Positions 1 to 6,203 of a stretch of 7,085 nt of DNA are shown here, piece by piece. The position numbers and the translations under genes are program-made. This DNA comes from Candidatus Dadabacteria bacterium (lineage in GTDB: Bacteria > Desulfobacterota_D > UBA1144 > Nemesobacterales > Nemesobacteraceae). Below the pieces are notes generated by a model that was not told where the DNA came from, searched no databases, and saw only the letters and a program-made list of their open reading frames with translations. Numbering within the stretch: the first letter of the stretch is position 1; each line of letters begins with the position of its first letter. The stretch covers positions 1 through 7,085 of the forward strand of contig JAPOSJ010000221.1 of the NCBI GenBank assembly GCA_026709745.1, in the 5' to 3' direction.

Positions 1-554
1 ACCTCGGGATGGAACGCCACGTGGAATATGTTCCGCCACTTTTCAACCATCCCCTTTTCTTAGAGTGCTCTGCGGCAAAGGTGACGGAACAGATGCGTGC
101 TGTTCCAAAGGACAGGCTCGATACCACCATGCTGGTTTTTACCGCTCACAGCATTCCCCAGAGAATGTCAGATTCATCTCCTTATGCCTTGCAGTTTGAA
201 ACTTCCTCCATGCTGGTGGCGGACAGAGTTGGGCACAAGAAATGGATGATTGCCTACCAGAGCAGAAGCGGTTCTCCGAACGAAAAATGGCTTGAGCCAG
301 ACATATGCGAAGTTATAGAGAAACTTGCCGACAAAGGATTCACTGATATCGTAATTCAGCCGATAGGATTTCTCTGCGATCATATCGAGGTGCTTTTCGA
401 TATAGGGGTTGAGGCAACCGAGGCCGCGCGCGAGTGCGGGGTGAATATTTACAGGGCTGAGACTGTAAACGATGATGACCGCTATATAAGAGCACTAGGC
501 GACGGGGTGCTGAGGCTTATCGATTCAGAAAACTCCGCACAACAAGTAAGATAG
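1..554 (+). CDS. hemH: Ferrochelatase (HemH), 5'-truncated by window start
   Basis: Ferrochelatase inserts ferrous iron into a porphyrin (protoporphyrin IX, or coproporphyrin III in the Gram-positive type pathway), the metal-insertion step of haem synthesis. The reading frame is open from base 3 to the TAG at 552-554, so the gene began upstream; the ATG at base 9 is an internal Met. About 183 residues remain of a family usually 310-350 long. Counting from that Met, the metal-site motif FTAHSIP lies at 44-50 with the conserved His at 47. The QSRSG segment is at 84-88 and WLEPD at 94-98. GFLCDHIEVLFD is at 120-131, with His125 and the conserved acidic Glu127. These are the C-terminal-half hallmarks of the family. 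It ends six bases before the protoporphyrinogen oxidase gene, so the two are probably one operon; hemE is commonly next in this order but would lie outside the window. Which porphyrin is the substrate cannot be told from this fragment. Confidence 0.96.
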   Translation, partial: LGMERHVEYVPPLFNHPLFLECSAAKVTEQMRAVPKDRLDTTMLVFTAHSIPQRMSDSSPYALQFETSSMLVADRVGHKKWMIAYQSRSGSPNEKWLEPDICEVIEKLADKGFTDIVIQPIGFLCDHIEVLFDIGVEATEAARECGVNIYRAETVNDDDRYIRALGDGVLRLIDSENSAQQVR

Positions 555-560
555 TTCTGT

Positions 561-1958
561 ATGAAAGTCGCGATTGTCGGCGCGGGAATCTCGGGTCTTT
601 CCTCTGCCCACTATCTGAGAAAACTTTGTAGTGAGGGCAATGTTCCCCTTGAACTTGTTCTTTTTGAGGCTTCCCCGCGTCCGGGTGGGGTTGTAGATAC
701 CTTAAAGAATGGGGACATGGTTCTTGAACTTGGACCTGATTCATTTATAACGTCAAAGCCCTGGGCACTTGATCTCGCAAGAGATCTTGGAATCGAGGAT
801 TCACTCATCGGGGTTGGGTACGGCTGCAAAAAAAACACGTTTGTGTATCAGGCAGGAGAGCTTCATGCGCTTCCCCAAGGTTTTTTCTTGATGGCTCCCT
901 CGAAACTTCTGCCTTTCCTACGTTGTGGGCTTTTCAGCACCGGAGCAAAGATCAGGGTACTTCTTGAACCCCTAGTTCCGCTCGGAGGGGACGGTGATGA
1001 AAGTGTCTGTTCGTTTGTACGAAGGAGATTCGGAAGGGAGATATTTGATAAGGCGGCTCAGCCTCTTCTGGGTGGAATTTACATGGCCGATCCCGAAAAG
1101 CTGAGTCTTTTATCCACAATGCCGCAGTTCCTCGAGATGGAAAAGCGAAGCAAAAGTGTCCTTGTGGACCTTATACGGAACCCTCCGACGTCCCGGGGAG
1201 AGAGCGGTGCAAGGTACGGACTTTTTCTTACCCCGGTGGAAGGTATGTCTGTTATAGTCGAAAAACTTTGCGGCAGTGCAGAATTTGCTAGAAAACATTA
1301 TAAGACTCCAGTGGTTTCACTTAAAAAATCGGAAAGAGGGTGGCTTATCGTTTCTGACAGTGGAGAAGAGGAATTTGACGCTGCAATCCTGTCTGTTGGT
1401 GCCGACGCTGCTGGCCTGCTTCTTTCTGATATCGATCCACAGCTTGGAACCGGACTCTCTGGCATTCATTATGTTTCTTCTGTCGTTGCGGTTCTTGTTT
1501 TTGATAAGAAAGATTTCCGCGGTCTTCCTGATGGCTTGGGGATTATAATTCCTTCCAAGGAAGGAATGAATCTCGTAGCGTGTTCTCTTTACAGTAGCAA
1601 GTTTCCCGGAAAATCCGGGAGTGGAAAAGTAGTGATAAGATGTTTTCTCGGAGGAGAACTTAACCCTGACGCGGTGTTTTGGGATGAGGAAGAGATAAAA
1701 TCTGTCTTAAGGGAAGAACTTACAAGAGTTTTCGGATTCGATAATGATCCGACGGAGATTTATATCAGGAAATATAAAATGTCTATGCCGCGTTTTGCAT
1801 TAGGGCACAAAGATGATATCTCAGTGGTTATGCATCGGCTTTCACGCCATCGAGGTCTAGCTCTCTGCGGAGCAGCTTACCTTGGCGTTGGCATTCCTGA
1901 TTGCGTGCACTCGGGAATAATTGCCGCCAGAAAAATTCATATGGATATGATTCGCTGA
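561..1958 (+). CDS. hemY: FAD-dependent protoporphyrinogen oxidase (HemY type)
   Basis: This flavoenzyme oxidises protoporphyrinogen IX (or coproporphyrinogen III in some lineages) to the porphyrin used by ferrochelatase. It is membrane-associated in most members. The 465 residues match the usual family length. The N-terminal dinucleotide fold has GAGISG at 7-12 and the ribose-binding Glu at 36 (LFEAS). GPDSF at 58-62 follows, then the family-typical segment PLLGGIYMADPEKLSLLST at 169-187. The C-terminal FAD-binding stretch LCGAAYLGVGIPDCV lies at 435-449. There are no membrane spans. The ATG at 561 is chosen because the FAD motif must start within a few residues of the N terminus; the ribosome-binding site is weak. 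The gene follows hemH by six bases, as in hemEHY-type operons. It is also named hemG (not the unrelated FMN-type HemG of E. coli) and is called cgoX where it acts on coproporphyrinogen. The sequence does not decide between these substrates. Confidence 0.95.
   Translation: MKVAIVGAGISGLSSAHYLRKLCSEGNVPLELVLFEASPRPGGVVDTLKNGDMVLELGPDSFITSKPWALDLARDLGIEDSLIGVGYGCKKNTFVYQAGELHALPQGFFLMAPSKLLPFLRCGLFSTGAKIRVLLEPLVPLGGDGDESVCSFVRRRFGREIFDKAAQPLLGGIYMADPEKLSLLSTMPQFLEMEKRSKSVLVDLIRNPPTSRGESGARYGLFLTPVEGMSVIVEKLCGSAEFARKHYKTPVVSLKKSERGWLIVSDSGEEEFDAAILSVGADAAGLLLSDIDPQLGTGLSGIHYVSSVVAVLVFDKKDFRGLPDGLGIIIPSKEGMNLVACSLYSSKFPGKSGSGKVVIRCFLGGELNPDAVFWDEEEIKSVLREELTRVFGFDNDPTEIYIRKYKMSMPRFALGHKDDISVVMHRLSRHRGLALCGAAYLGVGIPDCVHSGIIAARKIHMDMIR
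1548..1620 (+). repeat. Two inverted repeats inside hemY
   Basis: Two perfect inverted repeats lie 36 bases apart inside the hemY coding region. The first (1548-1567) has 9-bp arms, ATTCCTTCC and GGAAGGAAT, around a two-base AA centre. The second (1604-1620) has 7-bp arms, TCCCGGA and TCCGGGA, around AAA. No T-tract follows either, so they do not look like terminators. They may be chance, binding sites or mRNA structures; the sequence shows only the symmetry. Confidence 0.4.
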
Positions 1959-2023
1959 TATATAGAAGTATTGCAGGTTTTTTACTGCCGAATCTGTTTT
2001 CTAGCTGATTCACGAGTTCATTA

Positions 2024-2035
2024 AAACACGTGTTT
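2024..2035. repeat. 12-bp perfect palindrome upstream of the tRNA promoter
   Basis: AAACACGTGTTT is a perfect 12-base palindrome with a CACGTG core, ending 12 bases upstream of the proposed -35 box of the tRNA-Thr promoter. Its size and position would suit a dimeric regulator, but no known operator is recognised. Confidence 0.35.
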
Positions 2036-2047
2036 CTTCTCTTGATG

Positions 2048-2075
2048 TTCACAAAAAAATTTCCTGTGTCATAAT
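2048..2075 (+). promoter_or_regulatory. Candidate sigma70-type promoter for tRNA-Thr
   Basis: TTCACA (2048-2053) and CATAAT (2070-2075) each match the -35 and -10 consensus at five of six positions, with a 16-base AT-rich spacer. Initiation near 2082 would give about ten bases of leader before the tRNA, as expected for a tRNA gene. The downstream transporter may share this transcript, since no terminator is visible between them. No terminator was found between hemY and this site either, so read-through from the haem operon is possible. Confidence 0.5.
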
Positions 2076-2091
2076 TAACCGGACAATTGCC

Positions 2092-2165
2092 GCCGATGTA
2101 GCTCAGTCCGGTAGAGCAGCTCATTCGTAATGAGCAGGTCAGGGGTTCGAATCCCCTCGTCGGCT
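2092..2165 (+). tRNA. tRNA-Thr (anticodon CGT)
   Basis: The complete cloverleaf is visible. The acceptor stem is GCCGATG (2092-2098) with CGTCGGC (2158-2164), including one T-G wobble. The D arm is GCTC/GAGC (2101-2104/2114-2117). The anticodon stem GCTCA/TGAGC encloses the loop TTCGTAA with anticodon CGT at 2126-2128, which reads the Thr codon ACG. The T arm is AGGGG/CCCCT around TTCGAAT. The discriminator is T (2165) and CCA is not encoded, so it must be added after transcription. The body closely resembles the E. coli CGT threonine tRNA, which carries A at the discriminator position. Peptides read from either strand here are the usual spurious tRNA-derived frames and should not be annotated. 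Confidence 0.96.
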
Positions 2166-2206
2166 GTATGTATTTCTACCTCGTCGACCAACTCCGTGAT
2201 ACAGCC
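2162..2206 (+). repeat. Inverted repeat joining tRNA 3' end and transporter start
   Basis: GGCTGTAT (2162-2169) is the exact reverse complement of ATACAGCC (2199-2206), giving an 8-bp stem with a 29-base loop. The left arm contains the last four tRNA bases plus its trailer; the right arm ends one base before the transporter ATG at 2208. In an unprocessed transcript this stem would cover the translation start region and compete with the tRNA acceptor stem. Function is inferred only. Confidence 0.4.
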
Positions 2207-2207
2207 A

Positions 2208-3902
2208 ATGGCGAGTCTTTTATCAAAGGAACGTATCGTTAGGGGCCCGGAATTCAACCGCTGGCTCGCTGTGCCTCCGTCTATTGCGGTTCACCTCTGC
2301 ATTGGTTCCGTTTACGCTTGGAGCATATATAATCCCGCATTAATTGAGGTGCTTGGTGTTACCACTGGAGCAGCGGACGACTGGACTCTGCGTCAGGTAG
2401 TGTGGATATTCAGTGTCGCAATTGTGTTCACTGGGCTTACGGCGGCGTTTGCCGGCAAATGGGTTGAGGATGTGGGACCACGCATGGTCTGTGTTATGGC
2501 GGCGTGTTTCTGGGGAGGTGGCTACATAATCAGCAGTCTCGGCGTTACTCTGCATCAACTGTGGCTGATTTATTTGGGTTACGGCGTGATTGGCGGTATA
2601 GGTTTGGGGCTTGGTTATGTTTCTCCTGTAAGCAATTTAATTCGCTGGTTTCCGGACCGACGAGGCCTTGCTGCCGGAATGGCAATTATGGGATTCGGTG
2701 GCGGTGCGATGGTTGCTGTGCCGCTTAAGGAATTCTTTCTCCAGTACTTTTATAGGGCGCCTCAATACCTGGGGACGGCTGATGCTGTCGATATGATAAC
2801 TCACTCGGGCCGACGCTTTGCCGAAGTCGGTGGTCAGCTCAAAGAAGTTGTCGTTGCGGGAGCTTCTGAGGCAGTACATATCCTAACACCAGGAACTGAA
2901 GCGTTGGGTGTGTATGTGGTTGGCACCGGTTCCGCGGGAGTTGCCCAGACCTTTCTTTTCTTCGGAGTGGTTTATTTTCTTGTGATAATGGTATCGGCGT
3001 TTTTGTACCGTGTCCCGGTTCCGGGTTATAAACCGCGGGGATGGAAACCACCGGTCGACAGAGATTCCAGTAAGCAAATGATCAGTCAGAAAGATGTGCA
3101 TATTGATCAGGCGTTAAAAACTCCTCAGTTCTATCAGGTGTGGATTATACTGTGCCTTAACGTTACAGCCGGCATCGGGATTATTTCTGTCGCCAAGACA
3201 ATGATGACCGAGATATTCAGTAACACGCTTCCCGATATTGTTGACGTTGCCTTTGCAGCCACTTATGTCCTGATGATTGGCATGTTCAACATGCTGGGGC
3301 GCATTATATGGGCGAGCGCCTCCGATAAACTGGGGCGGCGCAATACGTGTTCGATATTTTGTCTGATAGGGTTTTTGTTGTATTTGTCCATTCCTGTAGC
3401 CGCCCATCAGGTGAATCTTAACCCTTCTATTTTCTGGCTATTAATGTTTTATGCGGCGACCATGATAATTTTTACTTTCTATGGAGGTGTTTTCGCTACA
3501 GTCCCGGCATATCTTGCCGACCTTTTTGGTACTCGTTACGTCGGTGGCATCTATGGACGCTTACTGACTGCCTGGAGCGTCGCCGGCTTGCTTGGTCCTC
3601 TGGTGGTTACATCGCTTAGGGATCGTTCGCTTATGGCCGAAATCAATCGCCTTGCCAAGAGAGTATCGCCAGATGAGTTCGTCAAGACTTTCGGAGCCGG
3701 GGTTAATGATCTCGAGATACTAGTGCAAAATAAAACCGTAACACTTGCGAAACTGATGAATATAGCGCCTGAGGGAACAGTAGACCCGACGTCTTCGTTA
3801 TACAACTCGACTATGTATGTGATGGCAGGGTTATTAATAATCGCTTTGATAAGCAATCTTCTGATAAACCCAGTTCACGAAAAACATCATATAAAGGACT
3901 GA
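2208..3902 (+). CDS. OFA-family (oxalate/formate antiporter-like) MFS transporter
   Basis: This is an inner-membrane major facilitator with 12 predicted spans, roughly 18-45, 59-83, 91-112, 118-147, 153-173, 244-267, 311-332, 345-369, 379-399, 407-436, 444-467 and 535-554 (564 residues). The opening FNRWLAVPPSIAVHLCIGSV (16-35) followed by AWSIYNP is typical of the OFA family, whose best-known member exchanges oxalate for formate. The substrate here is unknown, probably a small carboxylate. MFS loop motifs are visible as GKWVEDVGPR (83-92) and SDKLGRR (372-378). About 70 extra residues lie between spans 5 and 6 and about 67 between spans 11 and 12, both periplasmic. The frame is open back to an ATG at 2130, but that start lies inside tRNA-Thr and the extra residues are tRNA-derived, so ATG 2208 is chosen; GTG 2196 is the alternative. 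No Shine-Dalgarno sequence is evident. Confidence 0.88.
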   Translation: MASLLSKERIVRGPEFNRWLAVPPSIAVHLCIGSVYAWSIYNPALIEVLGVTTGAADDWTLRQVVWIFSVAIVFTGLTAAFAGKWVEDVGPRMVCVMAACFWGGGYIISSLGVTLHQLWLIYLGYGVIGGIGLGLGYVSPVSNLIRWFPDRRGLAAGMAIMGFGGGAMVAVPLKEFFLQYFYRAPQYLGTADAVDMITHSGRRFAEVGGQLKEVVVAGASEAVHILTPGTEALGVYVVGTGSAGVAQTFLFFGVVYFLVIMVSAFLYRVPVPGYKPRGWKPPVDRDSSKQMISQKDVHIDQALKTPQFYQVWIILCLNVTAGIGIISVAKTMMTEIFSNTLPDIVDVAFAATYVLMIGMFNMLGRIIWASASDKLGRRNTCSIFCLIGFLLYLSIPVAAHQVNLNPSIFWLLMFYAATMIIFTFYGGVFATVPAYLADLFGTRYVGGIYGRLLTAWSVAGLLGPLVVTSLRDRSLMAEINRLAKRVSPDEFVKTFGAGVNDLEILVQNKTVTLAKLMNIAPEGTVDPTSSLYNSTMYVMAGLLIIALISNLLINPVHEKHHIKD

Positions 3903-4012
3903 TATGTGCTAGAGTAGAATGTAGGGAAGGTGCCATGAAAACAGTTACAAGAAACTAAAGAAGGAATTCTTCCCTGAGAGTTAGTGGGTAATTTAGAAAG
4001 ATACTCTTAGGA

Positions 4013-4033
4013 GTGCTTAATGATCTTAAGCAC
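4013..4033. repeat. Strong hairpin between convergent genes
   Basis: GTGCTTAA (4013-4020) and TTAAGCAC (4026-4033) form a perfect 8-bp stem around a five-base loop TGATC. It sits 110 bases beyond the transporter stop. No T-tract follows on either strand, so it is not a classical intrinsic terminator; it could protect the transporter mRNA 3' end or be a protein site. Confidence 0.5.
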
Positions 4034-4158
4034 ATATTCGCAGGTATACGAGCCAGTTCCGGGTGGCTGAGAAAACAGAGGTATCAAAAGGTTGTGAACA
4101 ACACAAACTGCAACAATGGTAGGTCTGTCTGGCAACTTGCGTCCCAACATTTCCGTGG

Positions 4159-4183
4159 AAAAACCGCTTGTACTGGAAACAAG
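4159..4183 (-). terminator. Possible weak intrinsic terminator of the rhomboid-phosphofructokinase unit
   Basis: On the minus strand, 14 bases after the phosphofructokinase stop, CTTGT and ACAAG form a 5-bp stem around a seven-base loop, followed by CGG and a run of five Ts. CCGC and GCGG nearby offer an alternative outer pairing. The stem is short and the T-run is three bases away, so this is only a candidate. Confidence 0.35.
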
Positions 4184-4197
4184 TGTAGCGTGCGGAG

Positions 4198-5430
4198 TCA
4201 GTGGAAGATTTTTGCGAAATACTCCCTGAATTCGTTACTAGATAGGCTGGTCTGTCTGGAGAGTTTTTCGAGAATAGCAGGTGTTTCAAGGTCGTTGCGA
4301 ACTAACTTGATCATGTATTTCTGCGCAACTTCATACGCTTCTGTAGTCTTGTCCATATATCTTACTTTGATACTGTTTGTCTTTTTGTCCAAAAGCTCTT
4401 GAAACGGTGTCGCCTGTATTTTTCCCCTTCTCACATATACAAGAGCACCGTCTCCTTCTCCGCTGAGCAGGTACTTTACAGCACAGTAGCCGAGCTTACG
4501 AGTATAATCGACGTCAAATGGAATCGGATTGGCCGAGCGCATTTCATAGCCAAGCCTCTTGTGCACCAGTTCCGCTTCGACCCCTTTTTCGTAGAGTTTT
4601 TCGCTAAGAGTGTTTTTCAGAAGCTGGCCGAAGTTGACATCCGCGTATTTTATTCTTCCCAAGCTGTCCTTATCCATAAGTCCCAGGTCAACGGGGTCTA
4701 TCATGTCAAGTATCCCTTCAGCCAGTATGGCCACTCCATATTCTCTCCCCATGCTCATTCTTTTTATTATGGAGCCCTCAAGAATGGCTACGATTTTCTC
4801 AAGGGGAACTCTTTTTTCTTCGAAATCTTCTGGGATTATCGTTATTGTGGCTCCTACCGACTGCCCAATTCCCAAGGCCAAATGGCCGGTTCTTCTCCCC
4901 ATCGTTATAACAAGAAACCACCTGCCCGTAGTTTTTGCCTCTTCCATAATATTATTCATTATTTTCGCCCCGACATCCCGTGCGGTCTCGAATCCAAAGG
5001 TTGCTATGTAGTCGGGAAGGACGATATTGTTATCTATTGTTTTGGGTAAGTGGGCTATTTTGACTTTTCCCTTAAAGTGTTCATGAAGGGTTTTTGCGAG
5101 GAACATAGTCCCGTCCCCACCTATGGTTATCAGGTTGCCTATTCCGAGTTTCTCAATGGAGGAAATCGTGTTTCTGAAGGTTTCATCAGTTGCCAGAGGA
5201 TTTTGTCTTGATATGCCGATAATGCTACCGCCTGTTGTATGAATCCTTGAAGTATTCTGGATATCAAGATTCAATACCTTTGATGTATCTCCTCTGGATA
5301 TCCACTTGAAGCCGTCGAGAATTCCGATTACTTTCCTTCCCCTGTTTCTTGCCTCGATCGTGGCCGAGCTTATCACGCCGTTTATTCCTGGGGCTGGCCC
5401 TCCGGCGGCTATTATTCCTACGTTATCCAT
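4198..5430 (-). CDS. Phosphofructokinase, mixed ATP/PPi type
   Basis: This PfkA-superfamily enzyme phosphorylates fructose 6-phosphate to the 1,6-bisphosphate in cytosolic glycolysis, using ATP or pyrophosphate. In the 410 residues, GGPAPGIN (10-17) forms the N-terminal phosphate loop and GGDGT (104-108) the Mg/phosphoryl-donor site. PKTIDNN (129-135) carries the catalytic Asp133. MGRRTG (177-182) and Glu238 bind fructose 6-phosphate, and LGYEMRS (293-299) contains the substrate Arg298. Relative to E. coli numbering, residue 104 is Gly (ATP-like) and residue 124 is Lys (pyrophosphate-like). This mix is known in ATP enzymes of plants and trypanosomatids, so ATP is the better guess, but the donor is not settled. 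The usual TIDND is TIDNN here, an Asp-to-Asn change at the position of E. coli Asp129. At 410 residues it is longer than E. coli PFK-1 (320) because of a C-terminal extension. It starts 22 bases after the rhomboid gene. No symbol is given because pfkA and pfp cannot be separated. Confidence 0.9.
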   Translation of the reverse strand: MDNVGIIAAGGPAPGINGVISSATIEARNRGRKVIGILDGFKWISRGDTSKVLNLDIQNTSRIHTTGGSIIGISRQNPLATDETFRNTISSIEKLGIGNLITIGGDGTMFLAKTLHEHFKGKVKIAHLPKTIDNNIVLPDYIATFGFETARDVGAKIMNNIMEEAKTTGRWFLVITMGRRTGHLALGIGQSVGATITIIPEDFEEKRVPLEKIVAILEGSIIKRMSMGREYGVAILAEGILDMIDPVDLGLMDKDSLGRIKYADVNFGQLLKNTLSEKLYEKGVEAELVHKRLGYEMRSANPIPFDVDYTRKLGYCAVKYLLSGEGDGALVYVRRGKIQATPFQELLDKKTNSIKVRYMDKTTEAYEVAQKYMIKLVRNDLETPAILEKLSRQTSLSSNEFREYFAKIFH

Positions 5431-5437
5431 TGTTCTG

Positions 5438-5443
5438 CCTTTT
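5438..5443 (-). promoter_or_regulatory. Ribosome-binding site of phosphofructokinase
   Basis: AAAAGG on the minus strand ends seven bases before the ATG at 5430, in the short gap after the rhomboid stop codon. It supports this start and independent translation of the second gene in the unit. Confidence 0.5.
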
Positions 5444-5452
5444 ACTGCCTCC

Positions 5453-6154
5453 CTACCATTCGGCTTTTTGTCCGGATCTGTATTTTTCGTAGGGATTTCT
5501 TTTTGTATAAAAGAACCCGCTTCCGGCCATGATGCCGCAGATAAACCCTGTCAGATGGGCCCACAACCCCTCGGCTTCCTCGTCACCAATATAGCCGATT
5601 TCAGTCAGAAACTGAATTGCAAACCAGAATATTATAAACAGATAAGCTCTTACACGTACGAAGTAGACAAACACCAGAACTATGAGAAGTGTAAAAATTC
5701 TCGATCTGGGAAAAAAGAGTATATATATTCCTAGGACGCCGGAAATCGCCCCGCTTGCTCCTATTACGGGAACTGTCGAGTGAGAGATTAAGATCACGTG
5801 GACAAATACGGCCACGAGTCCGCACACCAGATAGAAAAGCAGGTATCTTGCGTGGCCAAGAAGATCCTCGACTGCGTTTCCGAATATGTAGAGAAAAATC
5901 ATGTTTCCACCTATGTGCAGCCAGTTCTCATGAATAAACATGGAACTGAAATATTTAGCTGTCCTGTCGAGAAATCCGTAGGCCTCAAGAGAGATTATTT
6001 TGCTGGGAACGATGCCATGCATCTGGTAAAACGCCTCAAGTGCTTCCCCTTGCAGGGAAAAGGCATAGACAAAAACCAGTATGTTGACGGCGAGCAGCCC
6101 GTAATTTACATAGGGTATGTTTTCGGTTTTTATTGTGCTTCTAATCGGTATCAT
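5453..6154 (-). CDS. Rhomboid family intramembrane serine protease
   Basis: Rhomboids cleave transmembrane segments of other proteins within the inner membrane, using a Ser-His dyad. The 233 residues form the minimal six-span core, with spans near 18-34, 76-95, 103-122, 132-148, 152-187 (which may break) and 196-216. HIGGN (80-84) gives the conserved His and Asn of span 2. GASGAISGVLG (132-142) carries the catalytic Ser134, and AHLTGFICG (199-207) the catalytic His200. All catalytic residues are present, so activity is expected; the substrate is unknown. The N terminus MIPIRSTI resembles the usual rhomboid opening, supporting the ATG at 6154. No Shine-Dalgarno sequence precedes it. It is upstream of phosphofructokinase and probably cotranscribed, though no functional link is apparent. 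Confidence 0.92.
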   Translation of the reverse strand: MIPIRSTIKTENIPYVNYGLLAVNILVFVYAFSLQGEALEAFYQMHGIVPSKIISLEAYGFLDRTAKYFSSMFIHENWLHIGGNMIFLYIFGNAVEDLLGHARYLLFYLVCGLVAVFVHVILISHSTVPVIGASGAISGVLGIYILFFPRSRIFTLLIVLVFVYFVRVRAYLFIIFWFAIQFLTEIGYIGDEEAEGLWAHLTGFICGIMAGSGFFYTKRNPYEKYRSGQKAEW

Positions 6155-6203
6155 TATCGTGATAATTATACTTAAGGCGCTTAAGGGTGGGAGTTAGGTT
6201 GAA
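6153..6203. promoter_or_regulatory. Divergent promoter region with palindromes
   Basis: The 49-base gap between the rhomboid gene (-) and the unknown gene (+) must hold both promoters unless transcripts start inside the genes. A minus-strand TATAAT lies at 6165-6170, only 10 bases before the rhomboid ATG; no good -35 matches it. ATTATC-GT-GATAAT (6153-6166) is a 14-base palindrome overlapping the rhomboid start codon. CTTAAG occurs twice around GCG (6171-6185), forming a second symmetric element and also a direct repeat of CTTAAGG. GGGAG (6189-6193) is a suitable ribosome-binding site for the TTG at 6204. On the plus strand TATACT (6167-6172) is a possible -10 box without a clear -35. Confidence 0.4.

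Larger units (their letters stand above)
3903..4197. other. Convergent intergenic region, no gene recognised
   Basis: This 295-base gap lies between the transporter (+) and the phosphofructokinase (-), which converge. It has stops in most frames. A seven-codon ORF (3935-3958, MKTVTRN) has a good ribosome-binding site (AGGGAAGG, 3923-3930) but nothing downstream to lead into. A GTG-started open frame from 4013 runs into the antisense of the phosphofructokinase and is not credible. The only structures supported are a hairpin at 4013-4033 and a possible minus-strand terminator at 4159-4183. Confidence 0.6.

Noticed and set aside
1973..1988. GCAG/CTGC hairpin with a T-run after hemY, considered as terminator
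   Set aside because: The stem is only 4 bp and the T-run is in the loop rather than after the stem.
2130..2207. N-terminal extension of the transporter from ATG 2130
   Set aside because: The first third is read through the tRNA-Thr anticodon and T arms, giving the familiar spurious tRNA-derived peptide; the family's conserved N terminus begins after Met 2208.
2075..2257. 60-codon minus-strand ORF across tRNA-Thr
   Set aside because: Its sequence is the common antisense-tRNA artefact; it also overlaps the transporter start.
2146..4197. Integrated island using the tRNA-Thr 3' end as attachment site
   Set aside because: No direct repeat of the tRNA 3' end was found downstream through 4197, and no integrase is present.
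4013..4402. 129-codon plus-strand ORF from GTG 4013
   Set aside because: Its start codon is inside a hairpin, it lacks a clear ribosome-binding site and its second half is antisense to phosphofructokinase; composition is not protein-like.
4399..5049. 216-codon plus-strand ORF from a TTG start
   Set aside because: It lies entirely antisense to the well-supported phosphofructokinase, has no recognisable domain, and no ribosome-binding site was identified.
5306..6175. Plus-strand ORFs antisense to the rhomboid gene and the phosphofructokinase 5' end
   Set aside because: The minus-strand proteins carry complete catalytic motifs; the antisense frames show none.
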